Assembly: GCF_001245615.1 (NCBI RefSeq)
Contig: NZ_CWKH01000003.1
Location: forward strand, 496,001-560,000
Length of the DNA stretch: 64,000 nt
Reading direction: 5' to 3'
Origin: Mycolicibacterium neworleansense
GTDB lineage: Bacteria > Actinomycetota > Actinomycetes > Mycobacteriales > Mycobacteriaceae
Under the pieces are notes generated by a model that saw nothing but the letters and a program-made list of their open reading frames with translations, had not been told where the DNA came from and did no database searches. Every line of letters begins with the position of its first letter. Within the stretch, counting starts at the first letter, position 1. The translations under genes were made by a program, and so were the position numbers. Below are positions 25,519 to 33,400 of this stretch, piece by piece.

Positions 25519-26154
25519 TCAGTTCATGTTCCAGGGCTCGCCGTAGGTGGTGACGCTGTCACCGGTCGAGGCGATCAGCCGGGCGAACGGACGCAGCAGC
25601 ACGCCACCGGCCGCACCGGTCACGGTGCCATGCGCGTTGGACACCGCCACACCGCCGGCGGCACCCTTGACGTCCACCGAGAAGGTGGCCACTTCCTGGA
25701 TACCGGGGCCGTTGCCCAGGTCGGCACTGATCGACACACCCGGGAACAGGTTCGGGGTGATGACCGACTCCAGGCCGAAGGGCGGGCCGGTGATGTCACC
25801 ATCGTCGATCAGGATGTTCGGGGTGGTGTAGGAGAAGTTGATCCCCACACCCAGCGACCACGGGAAGCCGATCTGATAGCCCAGCTCCAAGGTGCCCTCG
25901 AACTCATCGGCACCCGGGCCGGCCACCACGTACTTGGCCCGGCCGGAATGGAACCACTCACGGGTCAACCGGTTGCGGTCCAGAGGGAACACACCGTTGA
26001 GGAAGGTGTCCCACTGCTGAACGGTCAGGGTCCGATCCTGACCATCAACCAGGCTCAGTTCATTGTCCAGACCCGCATGAGAAGTGCCTGTGCTCGTAAA
26101 AAGCGCCGCGATGGCTGCCACCATCGCGACCAGCACCCGACTGAATGCCTTCAT
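25519..26154 (-). CDS. mspC: MspA-family outer-membrane porin (MspC-like)
   Basis: This 211-residue precursor has a 27-residue signal peptide ending SHA. The mature protein begins GLDNELSLVDGQDRTLTVQ, almost identical to MspA/MspC. It keeps the constriction-zone aspartates (LIDDGD, mature residues about 90-91) and ends GEPWNMN. Octamers form the water-filled channel for small hydrophilic nutrients across the mycomembrane of fast growers. Its place beside pepD and mprAB corresponds to mspC of M. smegmatis. ATG follows AGGGAG. A long leader and an 11-bp-phased MprA-like box at 26389 lie upstream. Confidence 0.93.
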   Translation of the reverse strand: MKAFSRVLVAMVAAIAALFTSTGTSHAGLDNELSLVDGQDRTLTVQQWDTFLNGVFPLDRNRLTREWFHSGRAKYVVAGPGADEFEGTLELGYQIGFPWSLGVGINFSYTTPNILIDDGDITGPPFGLESVITPNLFPGVSISADLGNGPGIQEVATFSVDVKGAAGGVAVSNAHGTVTGAAGGVLLRPFARLIASTGDSVTTYGEPWNMN

Positions 26155-26541
26155 GTTCTCCCTAGCTATATCGCCGGTGGCCCCGGAGGCCCACCGATTG
26201 TGGTCGGCGCCCCGGCCCCCGCAGACCGTAACGCCGCGCAAGATCTACATGTGGTGCGGATTAGAAACCCCACACATTGCTCTTACGTAATGCTCATCGT
26301 TGACACGAGGAACATAACGGCACCCCACCGGGGCGGCAACGCAAGCACATATCTCCAAGGCTGCATACGGTCACTTGATCAAAATTTGCTGAAAACCGGC
26401 TGAGAACTTCGGCGCGGCACCTCGACGCTGCGAATTGGGCCAGTGGGCAATGCTGTGACGCCGTTCGCCTCGATAACGAACTGAGGGACAGAACACGTCG
26501 CCCAGCAGCGATTTCCCGCCCCTCACAAGCTGCTCACCTTC
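26155..26541 (-). other. Long leader/promoter region of the porin gene
   Basis: This 387-bp stretch upstream of mspC contains no convincing gene. It is notably AT-richer than its neighbours (for instance 26270-26400). In M. smegmatis, mspA has a several-hundred-base leader, and the same is probable here. The only element I can name is the direct repeat at 26389-26406. Confidence 0.55.
26389..26406 (-). promoter_or_regulatory. MprA-like box upstream of mspC
   Basis: CTGAAAA (26389-26395) and CTGAGAA (26400-26406) are direct repeats with starts 11 bp apart. That is the same spacing and orientation relative to the gene as the boxes upstream of mprA and pepD. It is 235 bp upstream of the mspC ATG. 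The first half-site departs from consensus by one base. Confidence 0.5.
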
Positions 26542-26700
26542 TCAGTGATGGTGCGGTGGAACGTTGTTCCTCAGCCACCGCTCACGGTCGTCATCGTCGT
26601 CCGGCGAAGCGGTGTCACGTTCGTCGGGAGCGATGTCCGGGAGCGCTTCACCGAAAATCTTGTTAACTGCGTGGCGGCTCATTTTGTTCGCTTCAGGCAT
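26542..26700 (-). CDS. Small acidic protein, 52 codons
   Basis: A complete small gene starts ATG at 26700 (MPEANKMSRHAVNKIFGEAL) and ends after a His-rich tail (WLRNNVPPHHH). Its middle is acidic (SPDDDDRER). AAAGGG lies 8-13 bases upstream of the ATG, and the reading frame uses high-GC third positions, as real genes here do. No signal peptide or membrane span is present. It lies alone between moaB2 and the porin leader, with a perfect CRP palindrome directly upstream. I know of no assigned function. Confidence 0.7.
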   Translation of the reverse strand: MPEANKMSRHAVNKIFGEALPDIAPDERDTASPDDDDDRERWLRNNVPPHHH

Positions 26701-26713
26701 CGTCCATTCCCTT

Positions 26714-26729
26714 TGTGATGAAGATCACA
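26714..26729. promoter_or_regulatory. CRP-binding site (perfect consensus) at the small gene
   Basis: TGTGATGAAGATCACA fits TGTGA-N6-TCACA at every fixed base. Its edge is 13 bp from the small gene's ATG and abuts the ribosome binding site, so bound CRP would probably block that gene. Alternatively it serves a promoter reading the other way towards moaB2's 3' region. Confidence 0.75.
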
Positions 26730-26846
26730 TCCCATCCTAGGCGCCCCGCCGACAACCGTTAACCTGCTCTTAACCAGCACCGTCGCTCGGCCCGACAATC
26801 GCCTGGAAAGCGAAACGGCGGCCGGTGGCCGCCGTTTCGATTCTGT

Positions 26847-27425
26847 TCAGATCTCCAAACTTGATAGCTGGCCGATGACTTGCGCGGCCAGTGGGCCGAG
26901 CGTGGCCATGCCGTCGCGCACCGCAGCCCGGGACCCGGCGATATTCACCACCAGCGTGCTGCCCGAGACACCGCACAGACCGCGGGACAGCCCCGCGTCG
27001 ACGATGCCGGCCGAAAGTCCCGATGCCCGCAGCGCCTCGGCGATGCCCAGCAGCTCGCGGTCGAGGATGTCCAGGGTGGCCTCCGGCGTCACGTCGCGCG
27101 GTGTCACCCCCGTCCCGCCGACCGACACCACCAGATCGACGCCGCCGATCACCGCGGTGTTCAACGCATTACGGATCTCGACCTCATCGGCGGCCACGAC
27201 GACGACTCCGTCGACGACGAAACCGGCCTCGCCCAACAATTCTGTGACCAACGGACCGCTGTGGTCTTCCTCGCCATGTGCCGTGCGATCGTCCACGACG
27301 ACGACAAGCGCCCTACCCACCAACTCCCCTGGCTGTTCCATGCCTGCAACCGTATATCCGGCGGCGGACAACGGTGTAGCCAGACGGAGTGTGGCGAACC
27401 CACCGGACCCGATCGTGGTGCTCAC
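26847..27425 (-). CDS. moaB2: MoaB-type molybdopterin biosynthesis protein
   Basis: This protein has up to 192 residues. The MoaB/MogA core begins VGRALVVVVDDRTAHGEEDHSGPLV and includes VVSVGGTGVTPRDVTPEAT (molybdopterin-binding GGTG loop) and the C-terminal SSLEI. It adenylylates molybdopterin or otherwise prepares it for molybdate insertion. The GTG at 27425 overlaps the pepD stop as GTGA and is preferred for coupling. An internal ATG at 27341 (MEQPGEL) would give a 164-residue protein starting at the conserved part. It corresponds to Rv0984, always after pepD. Confidence 0.88.
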   Translation of the reverse strand: MSTTIGSGGFATLRLATPLSAAGYTVAGMEQPGELVGRALVVVVDDRTAHGEEDHSGPLVTELLGEAGFVVDGVVVVAADEVEIRNALNTAVIGGVDLVVSVGGTGVTPRDVTPEATLDILDRELLGIAEALRASGLSAGIVDAGLSRGLCGVSGSTLVVNIAGSRAAVRDGMATLGPLAAQVIGQLSSLEI

Positions 27426-28822
27426 TGCTCTGCCCTGCCGAGGGTGACCTCGATGGTCTGCGGCTTGCCGCCCTGGTCCAGGAAGGTCAGCGTGACCTTG
27501 TCACCGGGGGCCTTGGACCGCACCGCGGCCACGAGCGCGTCGGCGCTGTTGATCACGCGGTCATCGACCTTGGTGACCGTCACGCCGCTGGGCAGACCGG
27601 CCGCCGCGGCCGCCCCACCGTTGGTGACCTCGACGATCTTGGCGCCGTCGCTGGTCTTGTCGTTGGCCACCTGAACACCGAGCGAGGCGTGCGAAGCCGT
27701 GCCGTTCTGGATGAGCTCATCGGCGATGCGCTTGGCCTGGTCCACCGGGATCGCGAAGCCCAGCCCGATCGAACCGCTCTGGGCCTGAGGCGAATCCCCG
27801 CCCATGGTGGCGATCGCCGAGTTGATCCCGACCAGCTCGCCGTTCATGTTGACCAGTGCGCCACCGGAGTTGCCCGGGTTGATCGCGGCGTCGGTCTGGA
27901 TGGCGTCGAGCACGGTGTTCTGGTTGCGGGTGTCACCGCCGGCGGCGACCGGACGGTTCAGCGCGCTGATGATGCCGGTGGTGACGGTGCCTTCCAGGCC
28001 AAGCGGCGATCCGATGGCGACGACGTCCTGACCGACCCTCAGGTTGGCCGAGGAGCCGAGGGTGATCGGAGTCAGGCCCGAGACGTCCTGCGCCCGCACC
28101 ACCGCGATGTCACTGCTGGGATCGGTGCCCACGACGGTGAACGGCTTGGTGGTTCCGTCGGAGAACGTCACCTTGGTCTGAGCGCCGGGTGGCGTCCCGC
28201 CGGCTGCCGGGGCGCCTGCGGGCCCGCCCGGCTTGGCCGCCTGCACGACGTGGTTGTTCGTCAGGATGAGGCCGTCGCCGGTGAGGATGATGCCCGAGCC
28301 CTCCTCGGACGCGCGGCCCAAATCGGTCTCGAGCTTGACCACACTGGGCACCACCTTGGCCGCCACCTGCTCCACCGAGCCGGGCGGCAGCGCCGCGGCC
28401 GGAACCGTCGGTGCGGCACCCAGACCCTGGGTGCCCAGGCGCGGGTGGTCGTCGTGCACGAGGGTGGCCACGCCGCCGCCGATGCCCGCCGACACCACGG
28501 CCACCGTGAGCGCGCCGGCGACCAGGCCGGCGCGGGAGCGCTTCTTGGCCGGGATGGGCTGCGGGCCGGCCGGGACCCGGTACGGGTCATAGGGCGCGCG
28601 GTAGGCCTGCTGGTGGGTCTGATGCTGCTGTGTCTGCTGCGTCGGGTGCTGCTGTGTCTGCTGCGTCGGGTGCTGCTGTGTCTGCTGCGGCTGTTGACGT
28701 GCGTAGCGCCAGTCGTAGGACTGCTGCTGGTAAGGATCGGGACGCGCACCGGCGTATCCGGGGGCAACTCCGCCGGGATGCTGCTCCGGCTGCTGCTGGG
28801 GGTACCTCGGGTGGTTCGTCAT
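27422..28822 (-). CDS. pepD: PepD, HtrA-like membrane-anchored serine protease
   Basis: This 466-residue protein has an N-terminal cytoplasmic Gln/Pro-rich region with tandem TQQH-type repeats (about 45-70), one membrane segment (AGLVAGALTVAVVSAGIGGGV, about 98-118) and a trypsin-like protease domain. The triad is His191 (TNNHVV), Asp238 (SSDIAV) and Ser319 (NPGNSGG). A PDZ domain covers about 370-466. PepD degrades or refolds damaged envelope proteins and, in M. tuberculosis (Rv0983), feeds back on the MprAB-SigE stress circuit. It is downstream of mprAB, with an 11-bp-phased MprA-like box at 28950, and is coupled to moaB2. Confidence 0.95.
   Translation of the reverse strand: MTNHPRYPQQQPEQHPGGVAPGYAGARPDPYQQQSYDWRYARQQPQQTQQHPTQQTQQHPTQQTQQHQTHQQAYRAPYDPYRVPAGPQPIPAKKRSRAGLVAGALTVAVVSAGIGGGVATLVHDDHPRLGTQGLGAAPTVPAAALPPGSVEQVAAKVVPSVVKLETDLGRASEEGSGIILTGDGLILTNNHVVQAAKPGGPAGAPAAGGTPPGAQTKVTFSDGTTKPFTVVGTDPSSDIAVVRAQDVSGLTPITLGSSANLRVGQDVVAIGSPLGLEGTVTTGIISALNRPVAAGGDTRNQNTVLDAIQTDAAINPGNSGGALVNMNGELVGINSAIATMGGDSPQAQSGSIGLGFAIPVDQAKRIADELIQNGTASHASLGVQVANDKTSDGAKIVEVTNGGAAAAAGLPSGVTVTKVDDRVINSADALVAAVRSKAPGDKVTLTFLDQGGKPQTIEVTLGRAEQ
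28623..28689 (-). repeat. 24-bp tandem repeat in pepD
   Basis: Nearly three exact copies of a 24-bp unit (starting at 28623, 28647 and 28671, the last partial) encode the Gln-rich PTQQTQQH repeats in the cytoplasmic N-terminus of PepD. In-frame units like this can change copy number between strains without disrupting the protein. Confidence 0.85.
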
Positions 28823-28949
28823 TGTGCTGCGTGCTCTTCTCTTGTAAAAGGTCCGGCCAGTACCTCCGGCCCGGCCCGACCCGCGTGTCCAACCCTCGTG
28901 CTGTCAATTCGTCAAACGAACTCGTTGTCACTCAGGTTGCCCAGATGGG

Positions 28950-28967
28950 CTGAGAATCCACTTAGAG
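28950..28967 (-). promoter_or_regulatory. MprA-like box upstream of pepD
   Basis: CTGAGAA (28950-28956) and CTTAGAG (28961-28967) are direct repeats 11 bp apart. They lie 128 bp upstream of the pepD ATG in the 190-bp mprB-pepD gap. MprA control of pepD through tandem repeats is known in M. tuberculosis; this is the matching sequence here. Confidence 0.65.
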
Positions 28968-29012
28968 ATTTCCGATCCATCCGTGACTGGTCCCCCGACC
29001 GACTTAACTGTC

Positions 29013-30488
29013 TCACCTTTTCTCTGCGCCGACGCTGTGCTCATCGTCGGCCTGCGGCAGGTGTGTCGCGCCGCCGTGGGGGATCGGCTGCCCGGGCAGC
29101 ACCATGTGAAAAGAAGCCCCCGGCGGAGTCCCACCCGGCACGGTCTCGTCAATCCGCAGTGCCCCACCGTGTTTGAGCACCACCTGCTGGACGATAGCCA
29201 ACCCGAGGCCGGATCCAGGCATCGCCCTGGCCGCATCCGAGCGGTAGAACCGCTCGAACACCAGCGCCCGTTCCTGCGGCGGGATGCCGGGTCCGTGGTC
29301 GGAGACCACCAGTTCGGCGTGTGTCGGATCGATTTGATGCAACCGCACGCCGACCCGGCCGCCGGCCGGACTCCACTTGGCTGCGTTGTCGAGCAGGTTG
29401 AGCACGGCGCGGCCCAATCCTGGTGCGTCACCGAAGACCTGCCAGCCGATGACGTCGACATCGAATTCGATGTCGTTGCGGCGCCGCCGCACGCGCTCCA
29501 GGCTGCGGTCGACAACCTCGGACATGTCGACCGGCTCGGGGGTGATGCCTCCGGCGTCGTCACGGGTGAGGTCGACGAGGTCACCAACGAGAGTCGAGAG
29601 CTCCTCGATCTGGGCGATCACATCCTGCTGCAGCCCGTCCATCTCGTCGCGGGGCAGCGGTGGCGCCCCTGGCGCCTGCGAGGCCATCAGCAGCTCGACA
29701 TTGGTGCGCAGGGAGGTCAGCGGCGTTCTCAGCTCGTGCCCGGCGTCGGACACCAGCCGGGATTGGCGCTCTCTGGATTCGGCCAGCGCTCGCAGCATCA
29801 TGTTGAACGCCTCGGTGAGCCGGGCCAGCTCATCGCTGCCGACCACCGGGATGGGCCGCAGGTCGTCGGTGCGGGCCACCCGCTCCGCGGCTTCGGTGAG
29901 TCTGCCCACCGGTCTGAGCCCGGCTCTGGCCACCGCGCCACCGGCCATGGCGGCCACCGCCACCCCGACGCCGCCGACGATGAGCAGCACGGTGCCCAGC
30001 CGTCTGAGCACTTGGACGGTGGGCGCCAGGCTCTTGGAGATCAGCAGGGAACTGCCGTTGGCCAGATGCACCGCGAGAACTCGCTGGTGGTTGGCCGTGC
30101 GCAGGGACATCAGCAGTTCGCCGGAGATGACGTCCTTCTCGGGCTTGCCGAGCGGCAGCATCTGGCCCTGCTGGTTGGCCGTGTAGATGGACCTGCCCGG
30201 GATCACCAGCATCGCGTTGACGTCGGAGTACGCAGTGCCCTCGATCGCCTTGCCGGGATCGGCGGCCAGCGATCCGCTCTCGATGAGCAGCCGGGCCCGG
30301 CTGTGCAGCTGGTTGTCCAGGTCGTCGTACAGGGCGCGGGAGACGACGGCGTAGACGGCGACGGCCATCAGGACCACCACCATGGCCACCATCGACATCG
30401 CGAGCATCATCACGCGCCAGCGCAATGACAGTGAGCTGGTGTTGCGCAGGTTTGTGGCGGTTCGCCAGGTGTTTGCGTTGAGCGCCAT
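29013..30488 (-). CDS. mprB: MprB sensor histidine kinase
   Basis: This 491-residue kinase has TM1 at about 27-50 (MLAMSMVAMVVVLMAVAVYAV), an extracytoplasmic loop (about 51-163) and TM2 at about 164-190, followed by HAMP (about 190-240). The dimerisation histidine is in SDAGHELRTPLTS, and the ATPase boxes are NLLDNAAKWS, DHGPGIPP and GSGLGLAIV. It phosphorylates MprA in response to envelope stress such as detergents or unfolded extracytoplasmic proteins, and PepD and DnaK modulate the orthologue. ATG 30488 lies 4 bp after the mprA stop. Confidence 0.95.
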   Translation of the reverse strand: MALNANTWRTATNLRNTSSLSLRWRVMMLAMSMVAMVVVLMAVAVYAVVSRALYDDLDNQLHSRARLLIESGSLAADPGKAIEGTAYSDVNAMLVIPGRSIYTANQQGQMLPLGKPEKDVISGELLMSLRTANHQRVLAVHLANGSSLLISKSLAPTVQVLRRLGTVLLIVGGVGVAVAAMAGGAVARAGLRPVGRLTEAAERVARTDDLRPIPVVGSDELARLTEAFNMMLRALAESRERQSRLVSDAGHELRTPLTSLRTNVELLMASQAPGAPPLPRDEMDGLQQDVIAQIEELSTLVGDLVDLTRDDAGGITPEPVDMSEVVDRSLERVRRRRNDIEFDVDVIGWQVFGDAPGLGRAVLNLLDNAAKWSPAGGRVGVRLHQIDPTHAELVVSDHGPGIPPQERALVFERFYRSDAARAMPGSGLGLAIVQQVVLKHGGALRIDETVPGGTPPGASFHMVLPGQPIPHGGATHLPQADDEHSVGAEKR

Positions 30489-30492
30489 CAAA

Positions 30493-31185
30493 TCAGGGGG
30501 GCGTTTCGCGCAGCACGTAACCGACGCCGCGCACGGTGTGGATCAGCCGGGGCTCGCCTTCGGCCTCGGTCTTACGGCGGAGGTAGCCGATGTACACCTC
30601 GAGGGCATTGCCCGAAGTCGGGAAGTCGAATCCCCACACCTCTTCGAGGATGCGGCTACGGGTGAGCACCCGCCGCGGGTTGGCGATCAGCATTTCCAGC
30701 AGCGAGAACTCGGTGCGGGTCAGGCTGATCTGACGCTGGCCGCGAGTCACCTCACGCGTCACCGGGTCCAGGGTCAGATCGGAGAACGTCATCTTCTGCG
30801 AATCAGTGCCGTCGTCGCTGACCGTCCGGCGCAGCAACGCCCGCATCCGGGCCAGCAGCTCCTCGAGCGCAAACGGCTTGGGCAGGTAATCGTCGGCGCC
30901 GGCGTCCAGTCCGGCGACCCGCTCGGACACCGAGTCGCGGGCCGTCAGCACCAGGATCGGGAGATCGTCACCGGTGCTGCGGAGCTGCCGGCACACTTCC
31001 AGGCCGTCCAGCCGCGGCATCATCACGTCCAGGACCACAGCATCGGGCCGGTCACTGGCAATCGCCTCGAGCGCTTCGACCCCATCCTGGGCCAGCTCGA
31101 CCGAATAACCATTGAAAGAAAGCGACCGGCGCAGGGATTCGCGCACAGCGCGATCGTCGTCAACGACAAGTATGCGCACAGGCAC
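30493..31185 (-). CDS. mprA: MprA response regulator
   Basis: This 230-residue OmpR/PhoB-type regulator has a receiver domain with phospho-acceptor Asp53 ([12 protein letters not shown]), acidic pocket VVDDDR, and Lys in [14 protein letters not shown]. The C-terminal winged helix covers about 135-228 ([23 protein letters not shown] broken by ordinary residues). It activates sigE, pepD, its own operon and other envelope-stress genes. GTG start. A phased direct repeat lies 17-34 bp upstream, consistent with autoregulation. Confidence 0.96.
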   Translation of the reverse strand: MPVRILVVDDDRAVRESLRRSLSFNGYSVELAQDGVEALEAIASDRPDAVVLDVMMPRLDGLEVCRQLRSTGDDLPILVLTARDSVSERVAGLDAGADDYLPKPFALEELLARMRALLRRTVSDDGTDSQKMTFSDLTLDPVTREVTRGQRQISLTRTEFSLLEMLIANPRRVLTRSRILEEVWGFDFPTSGNALEVYIGYLRRKTEAEGEPRLIHTVRGVGYVLRETPP

Positions 31186-31201
31186 AGTTTCAACCCGCTA
31201 T

Positions 31202-31219
31202 CTGAGAAGGGGCTGAGAG
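31202..31219 (-). promoter_or_regulatory. MprA-like box upstream of mprA
   Basis: CTGAGAA (31202-31208) and CTGAGAG (31213-31219) are near-identical direct repeats 11 bp apart, 17 bp upstream of the mprA GTG. MprA is known to bind tandem repeats in its own promoter, so this is the reference copy used here to recognise the other boxes. Confidence 0.75.
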
Positions 31220-31275
31220 GCGCGCCGCAAATTCGCCCAGCGTTTTTGCGGGGTCCCCACAGCCCTGAGCACGAC

Positions 31276-31309
31276 AAAAAGCGCTACCACGCATGTGATA
31301 GCGCTCTTT
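31276..31309 (-). terminator. Intrinsic terminator of rpmF
   Basis: AGCGCTACCAC (31280-31290) and GTGATAGCGCT (31295-31305) form an 11-bp stem with one wobble and a GCAT loop. On the minus strand the stem is followed by a run of five T. It lies 19 bp past the rpmF stop and insulates rpmF from mprA. Confidence 0.8.
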
Positions 31310-31327
31310 GAAGAAGTCTCTGCGGTT

Positions 31328-31501
31328 CTAGCGCTTGTCGAGGTCGACCAGGCCGAGGCGGGCGGCCTTGAGCAGACGGCGCGGCACCTTGTGCTGCTGA
31401 CCGGCGACATTGACGCCGACGAGACCGGTGGCCTCGGCCTTCCACTGCGCGCGCCGGCTACGGGTGTTCGCGCGCGACATTCTGCGCTTGGGCACAGCCA
31501 T
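31328..31501 (-). CDS. rpmF: 50S ribosomal protein L32
   Basis: This 57-residue basic protein begins [19 protein letters not shown], the L32 signature, and is the same length as Rv0979A. It lacks the CxxC zinc pair of some L32 versions, the form found in many actinobacteria. ATG 31501 is chosen over an upstream one three codons earlier because MAVPKRR is the universal start. It has its own terminator and stands upstream of mprAB on the same strand. Confidence 0.95.
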   Translation of the reverse strand: MAVPKRRMSRANTRSRRAQWKAEATGLVGVNVAGQQHKVPRRLLKAARLGLVDLDKR

Positions 31502-31702
31502 GACGTGCATCTCCTTGCTTTGGGTTGTTGCCGCGCGAATCGAAATGAGCTCACCGGCGGCGACGATTAGGTACAGAGTAACGGTTGACCTGCGTCGGTT
31601 CCAAAACGGCCGGCTCCAGATGGGCGACCCTTGACGTGTGACCGGCGGTACCCGCTAACCTACCGGTTGGTTGGGTCCCTTTCAGCGTCGACGGGAGTGC
31701 GT

Positions 31703-33400
31703 GTGCCATCAGTAGTACGGATCGGCAACTGTTCGGGGTTCTACGGTGACCGGCTCTCCGCGATGCACGACATGCTCACCGGCGGTGAGCTGGACTATCT
31801 GACCGGCGACTACCTGGCCGAACTCACGATGCTGATCCTGGCTCGGGACCGGGCCAAGAACCCGGACCGCGGCTACGCCAAGACCTTCTTGACCCAGCTG
31901 GAGCAGTCGCTCGGGCTGGCGCTGGACAAGGGCGTGAAGATCGTGGCCAACGCCGGCGGGCTGAATCCGGCGGGCCTGGCCGCCGCGGTCCGTGCCCTCG
32001 CCGAGCGCCTGGGCCTCGACGTCAACGTCGCCCATGTCGAGGGCGACGATCTGGTGGGACGCGCCGCCGAGCTCGGGTTGGGCACTCCCCTCGCCGCCAA
32101 TGCCTACCTGGGCGCATGGGGCATCGTCGACTGCCTGGATTCCGGCGCCGACGTCGTGGTCACCGGCCGGGTGACCGACGCCTCGGTGATCGTCGGCCCC
32201 GCGGCCGCGCACTTCGGCTGGAAGGCCACTGACTACGACGCCCTGGCCGGGGCGGTGGCCGCCGGCCACGTGATCGAGTGCGGCACCCAGGCCACCGGCG
32301 GCAACTACTCGTTCTTTTCCGAGATCCCAGACCTGGGCCGCCCCGGCTTCCCCATCGCCGAGATCTCCGCCGACGGCTCCTCGGTGATCACCAAACACGC
32401 CGGCACCGGCGGCCAGGTCAGCGTCGGCACGGTCACCGCGCAGCTGCTCTACGAGATCACCGGCGCCCGCTACGCCAATCCCGATGTGACGCTGCGGGTC
32501 GACTCGCTGCAGCTGAGCCAGGACGGCCCCGACCGGGTGCGGATCTCCGGGGTGACGGGCGAGGCGCCGCCCCCGACGCTGAAGGTGTCGTGCAACAGCA
32601 TCGGCGGGTTCCGCAATGCCGCGACCTTCGTGTTGACCGGGCTGGACATCGAGGCCAAGGCAGCACTGATCCGCAGCCAGCTGGAAGCCGGCATCAAAGT
32701 CCGTCCGGCCGAACTGGAGTGGACGCTGGCCCGCACCGATCATCCCGATGCCGACACCGAGGAAGCCGCCAGCGCGCTGCTGCACTGCGTGGTGCGCGAC
32801 GCCGACCCCAACATCGTCGGACGCCAATTCTCTTCGGCAGGTGTAGAACTCGCACTGGCCAGCTATCCGGGCTTCACCACCACCGCACCGCCGGGCGACG
32901 GTCAGATTTACGGCGTATTCGTGCCGGGCTACGTCGACGCCACGGAGGTGCCGCACATCGCCGTGCATGCCGACGGCTCCCGAATCGGCATCGCACCAGC
33001 ACCCGAAACCCTCCCACTGGCACCGGTTTCCGATCCCCAGCTGCCCGAGGCACTGCCGCCCGGTCCGACCCGGCGGGTGGCCCTGGGCACCATCGCCGGT
33101 GCCCGCAGTGGCGACAAGGGCGGGTCGGCCAATGTCGGGGTGTGGGTACGCACCGACGAGCAGTGGCGCTGGCTGGCCCACACCCTCACCGTCGACAAGC
33201 TGCGTGAACTGCTGCCCGAGACTGCCGATCTGCCGGTCACCCGGCATCTGCTGCCGAATCTGCGGGCCGTCAACTTTGTGATCGAAGGCATTCTGGGCCA
33301 GGGCGTGGCCTACCAAGCCCGGTTCGATCCGCAGGCCAAGGGGCTGGGCGAATGGTTGCGCAGCCGTCATCTCGATATCCCGGAGGAACTCGTCAAGTGA
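31703..33400 (+). CDS. AtuA-like acyclic terpene utilisation family protein (DUF1446)
   Basis: This protein of about 565 residues opens VVRIGNCSGFYGDRLSAMHDML, the DUF1446/AtuA start, with KIVANAGGLNPAGLA and GYDCLDSGADVVVTGR-like segments. A C-terminal domain (about 440-565, GTIAGARSGDKGGSANVGVW) is often a separate AtuA_C domain. AtuA is needed for citronellol/geraniol and related branched acyl-CoA degradation, but its reaction is unproven. GTG 31703 follows GGGAG. It is the first gene of a six-gene coupled operon, as Rv0976c is adjacent to fadE13 in M. tuberculosis. Confidence 0.85.
   Translation: MPSVVRIGNCSGFYGDRLSAMHDMLTGGELDYLTGDYLAELTMLILARDRAKNPDRGYAKTFLTQLEQSLGLALDKGVKIVANAGGLNPAGLAAAVRALAERLGLDVNVAHVEGDDLVGRAAELGLGTPLAANAYLGAWGIVDCLDSGADVVVTGRVTDASVIVGPAAAHFGWKATDYDALAGAVAAGHVIECGTQATGGNYSFFSEIPDLGRPGFPIAEISADGSSVITKHAGTGGQVSVGTVTAQLLYEITGARYANPDVTLRVDSLQLSQDGPDRVRISGVTGEAPPPTLKVSCNSIGGFRNAATFVLTGLDIEAKAALIRSQLEAGIKVRPAELEWTLARTDHPDADTEEAASALLHCVVRDADPNIVGRQFSSAGVELALASYPGFTTTAPPGDGQIYGVFVPGYVDATEVPHIAVHADGSRIGIAPAPETLPLAPVSDPQLPEALPPGPTRRVALGTIAGARSGDKGGSANVGVWVRTDEQWRWLAHTLTVDKLRELLPETADLPVTRHLLPNLRAVNFVIEGILGQGVAYQARFDPQAKGLGEWLRSRHLDIPEELVK

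Noticed and set aside
27389..29176. Long plus-strand open frame opposite moaB2 and pepD.
   Set aside because: Both minus-strand genes have full catalytic motifs and ribosome binding sites; the plus frame has low-complexity Arg/Gly/Leu sequence and no family resemblance.
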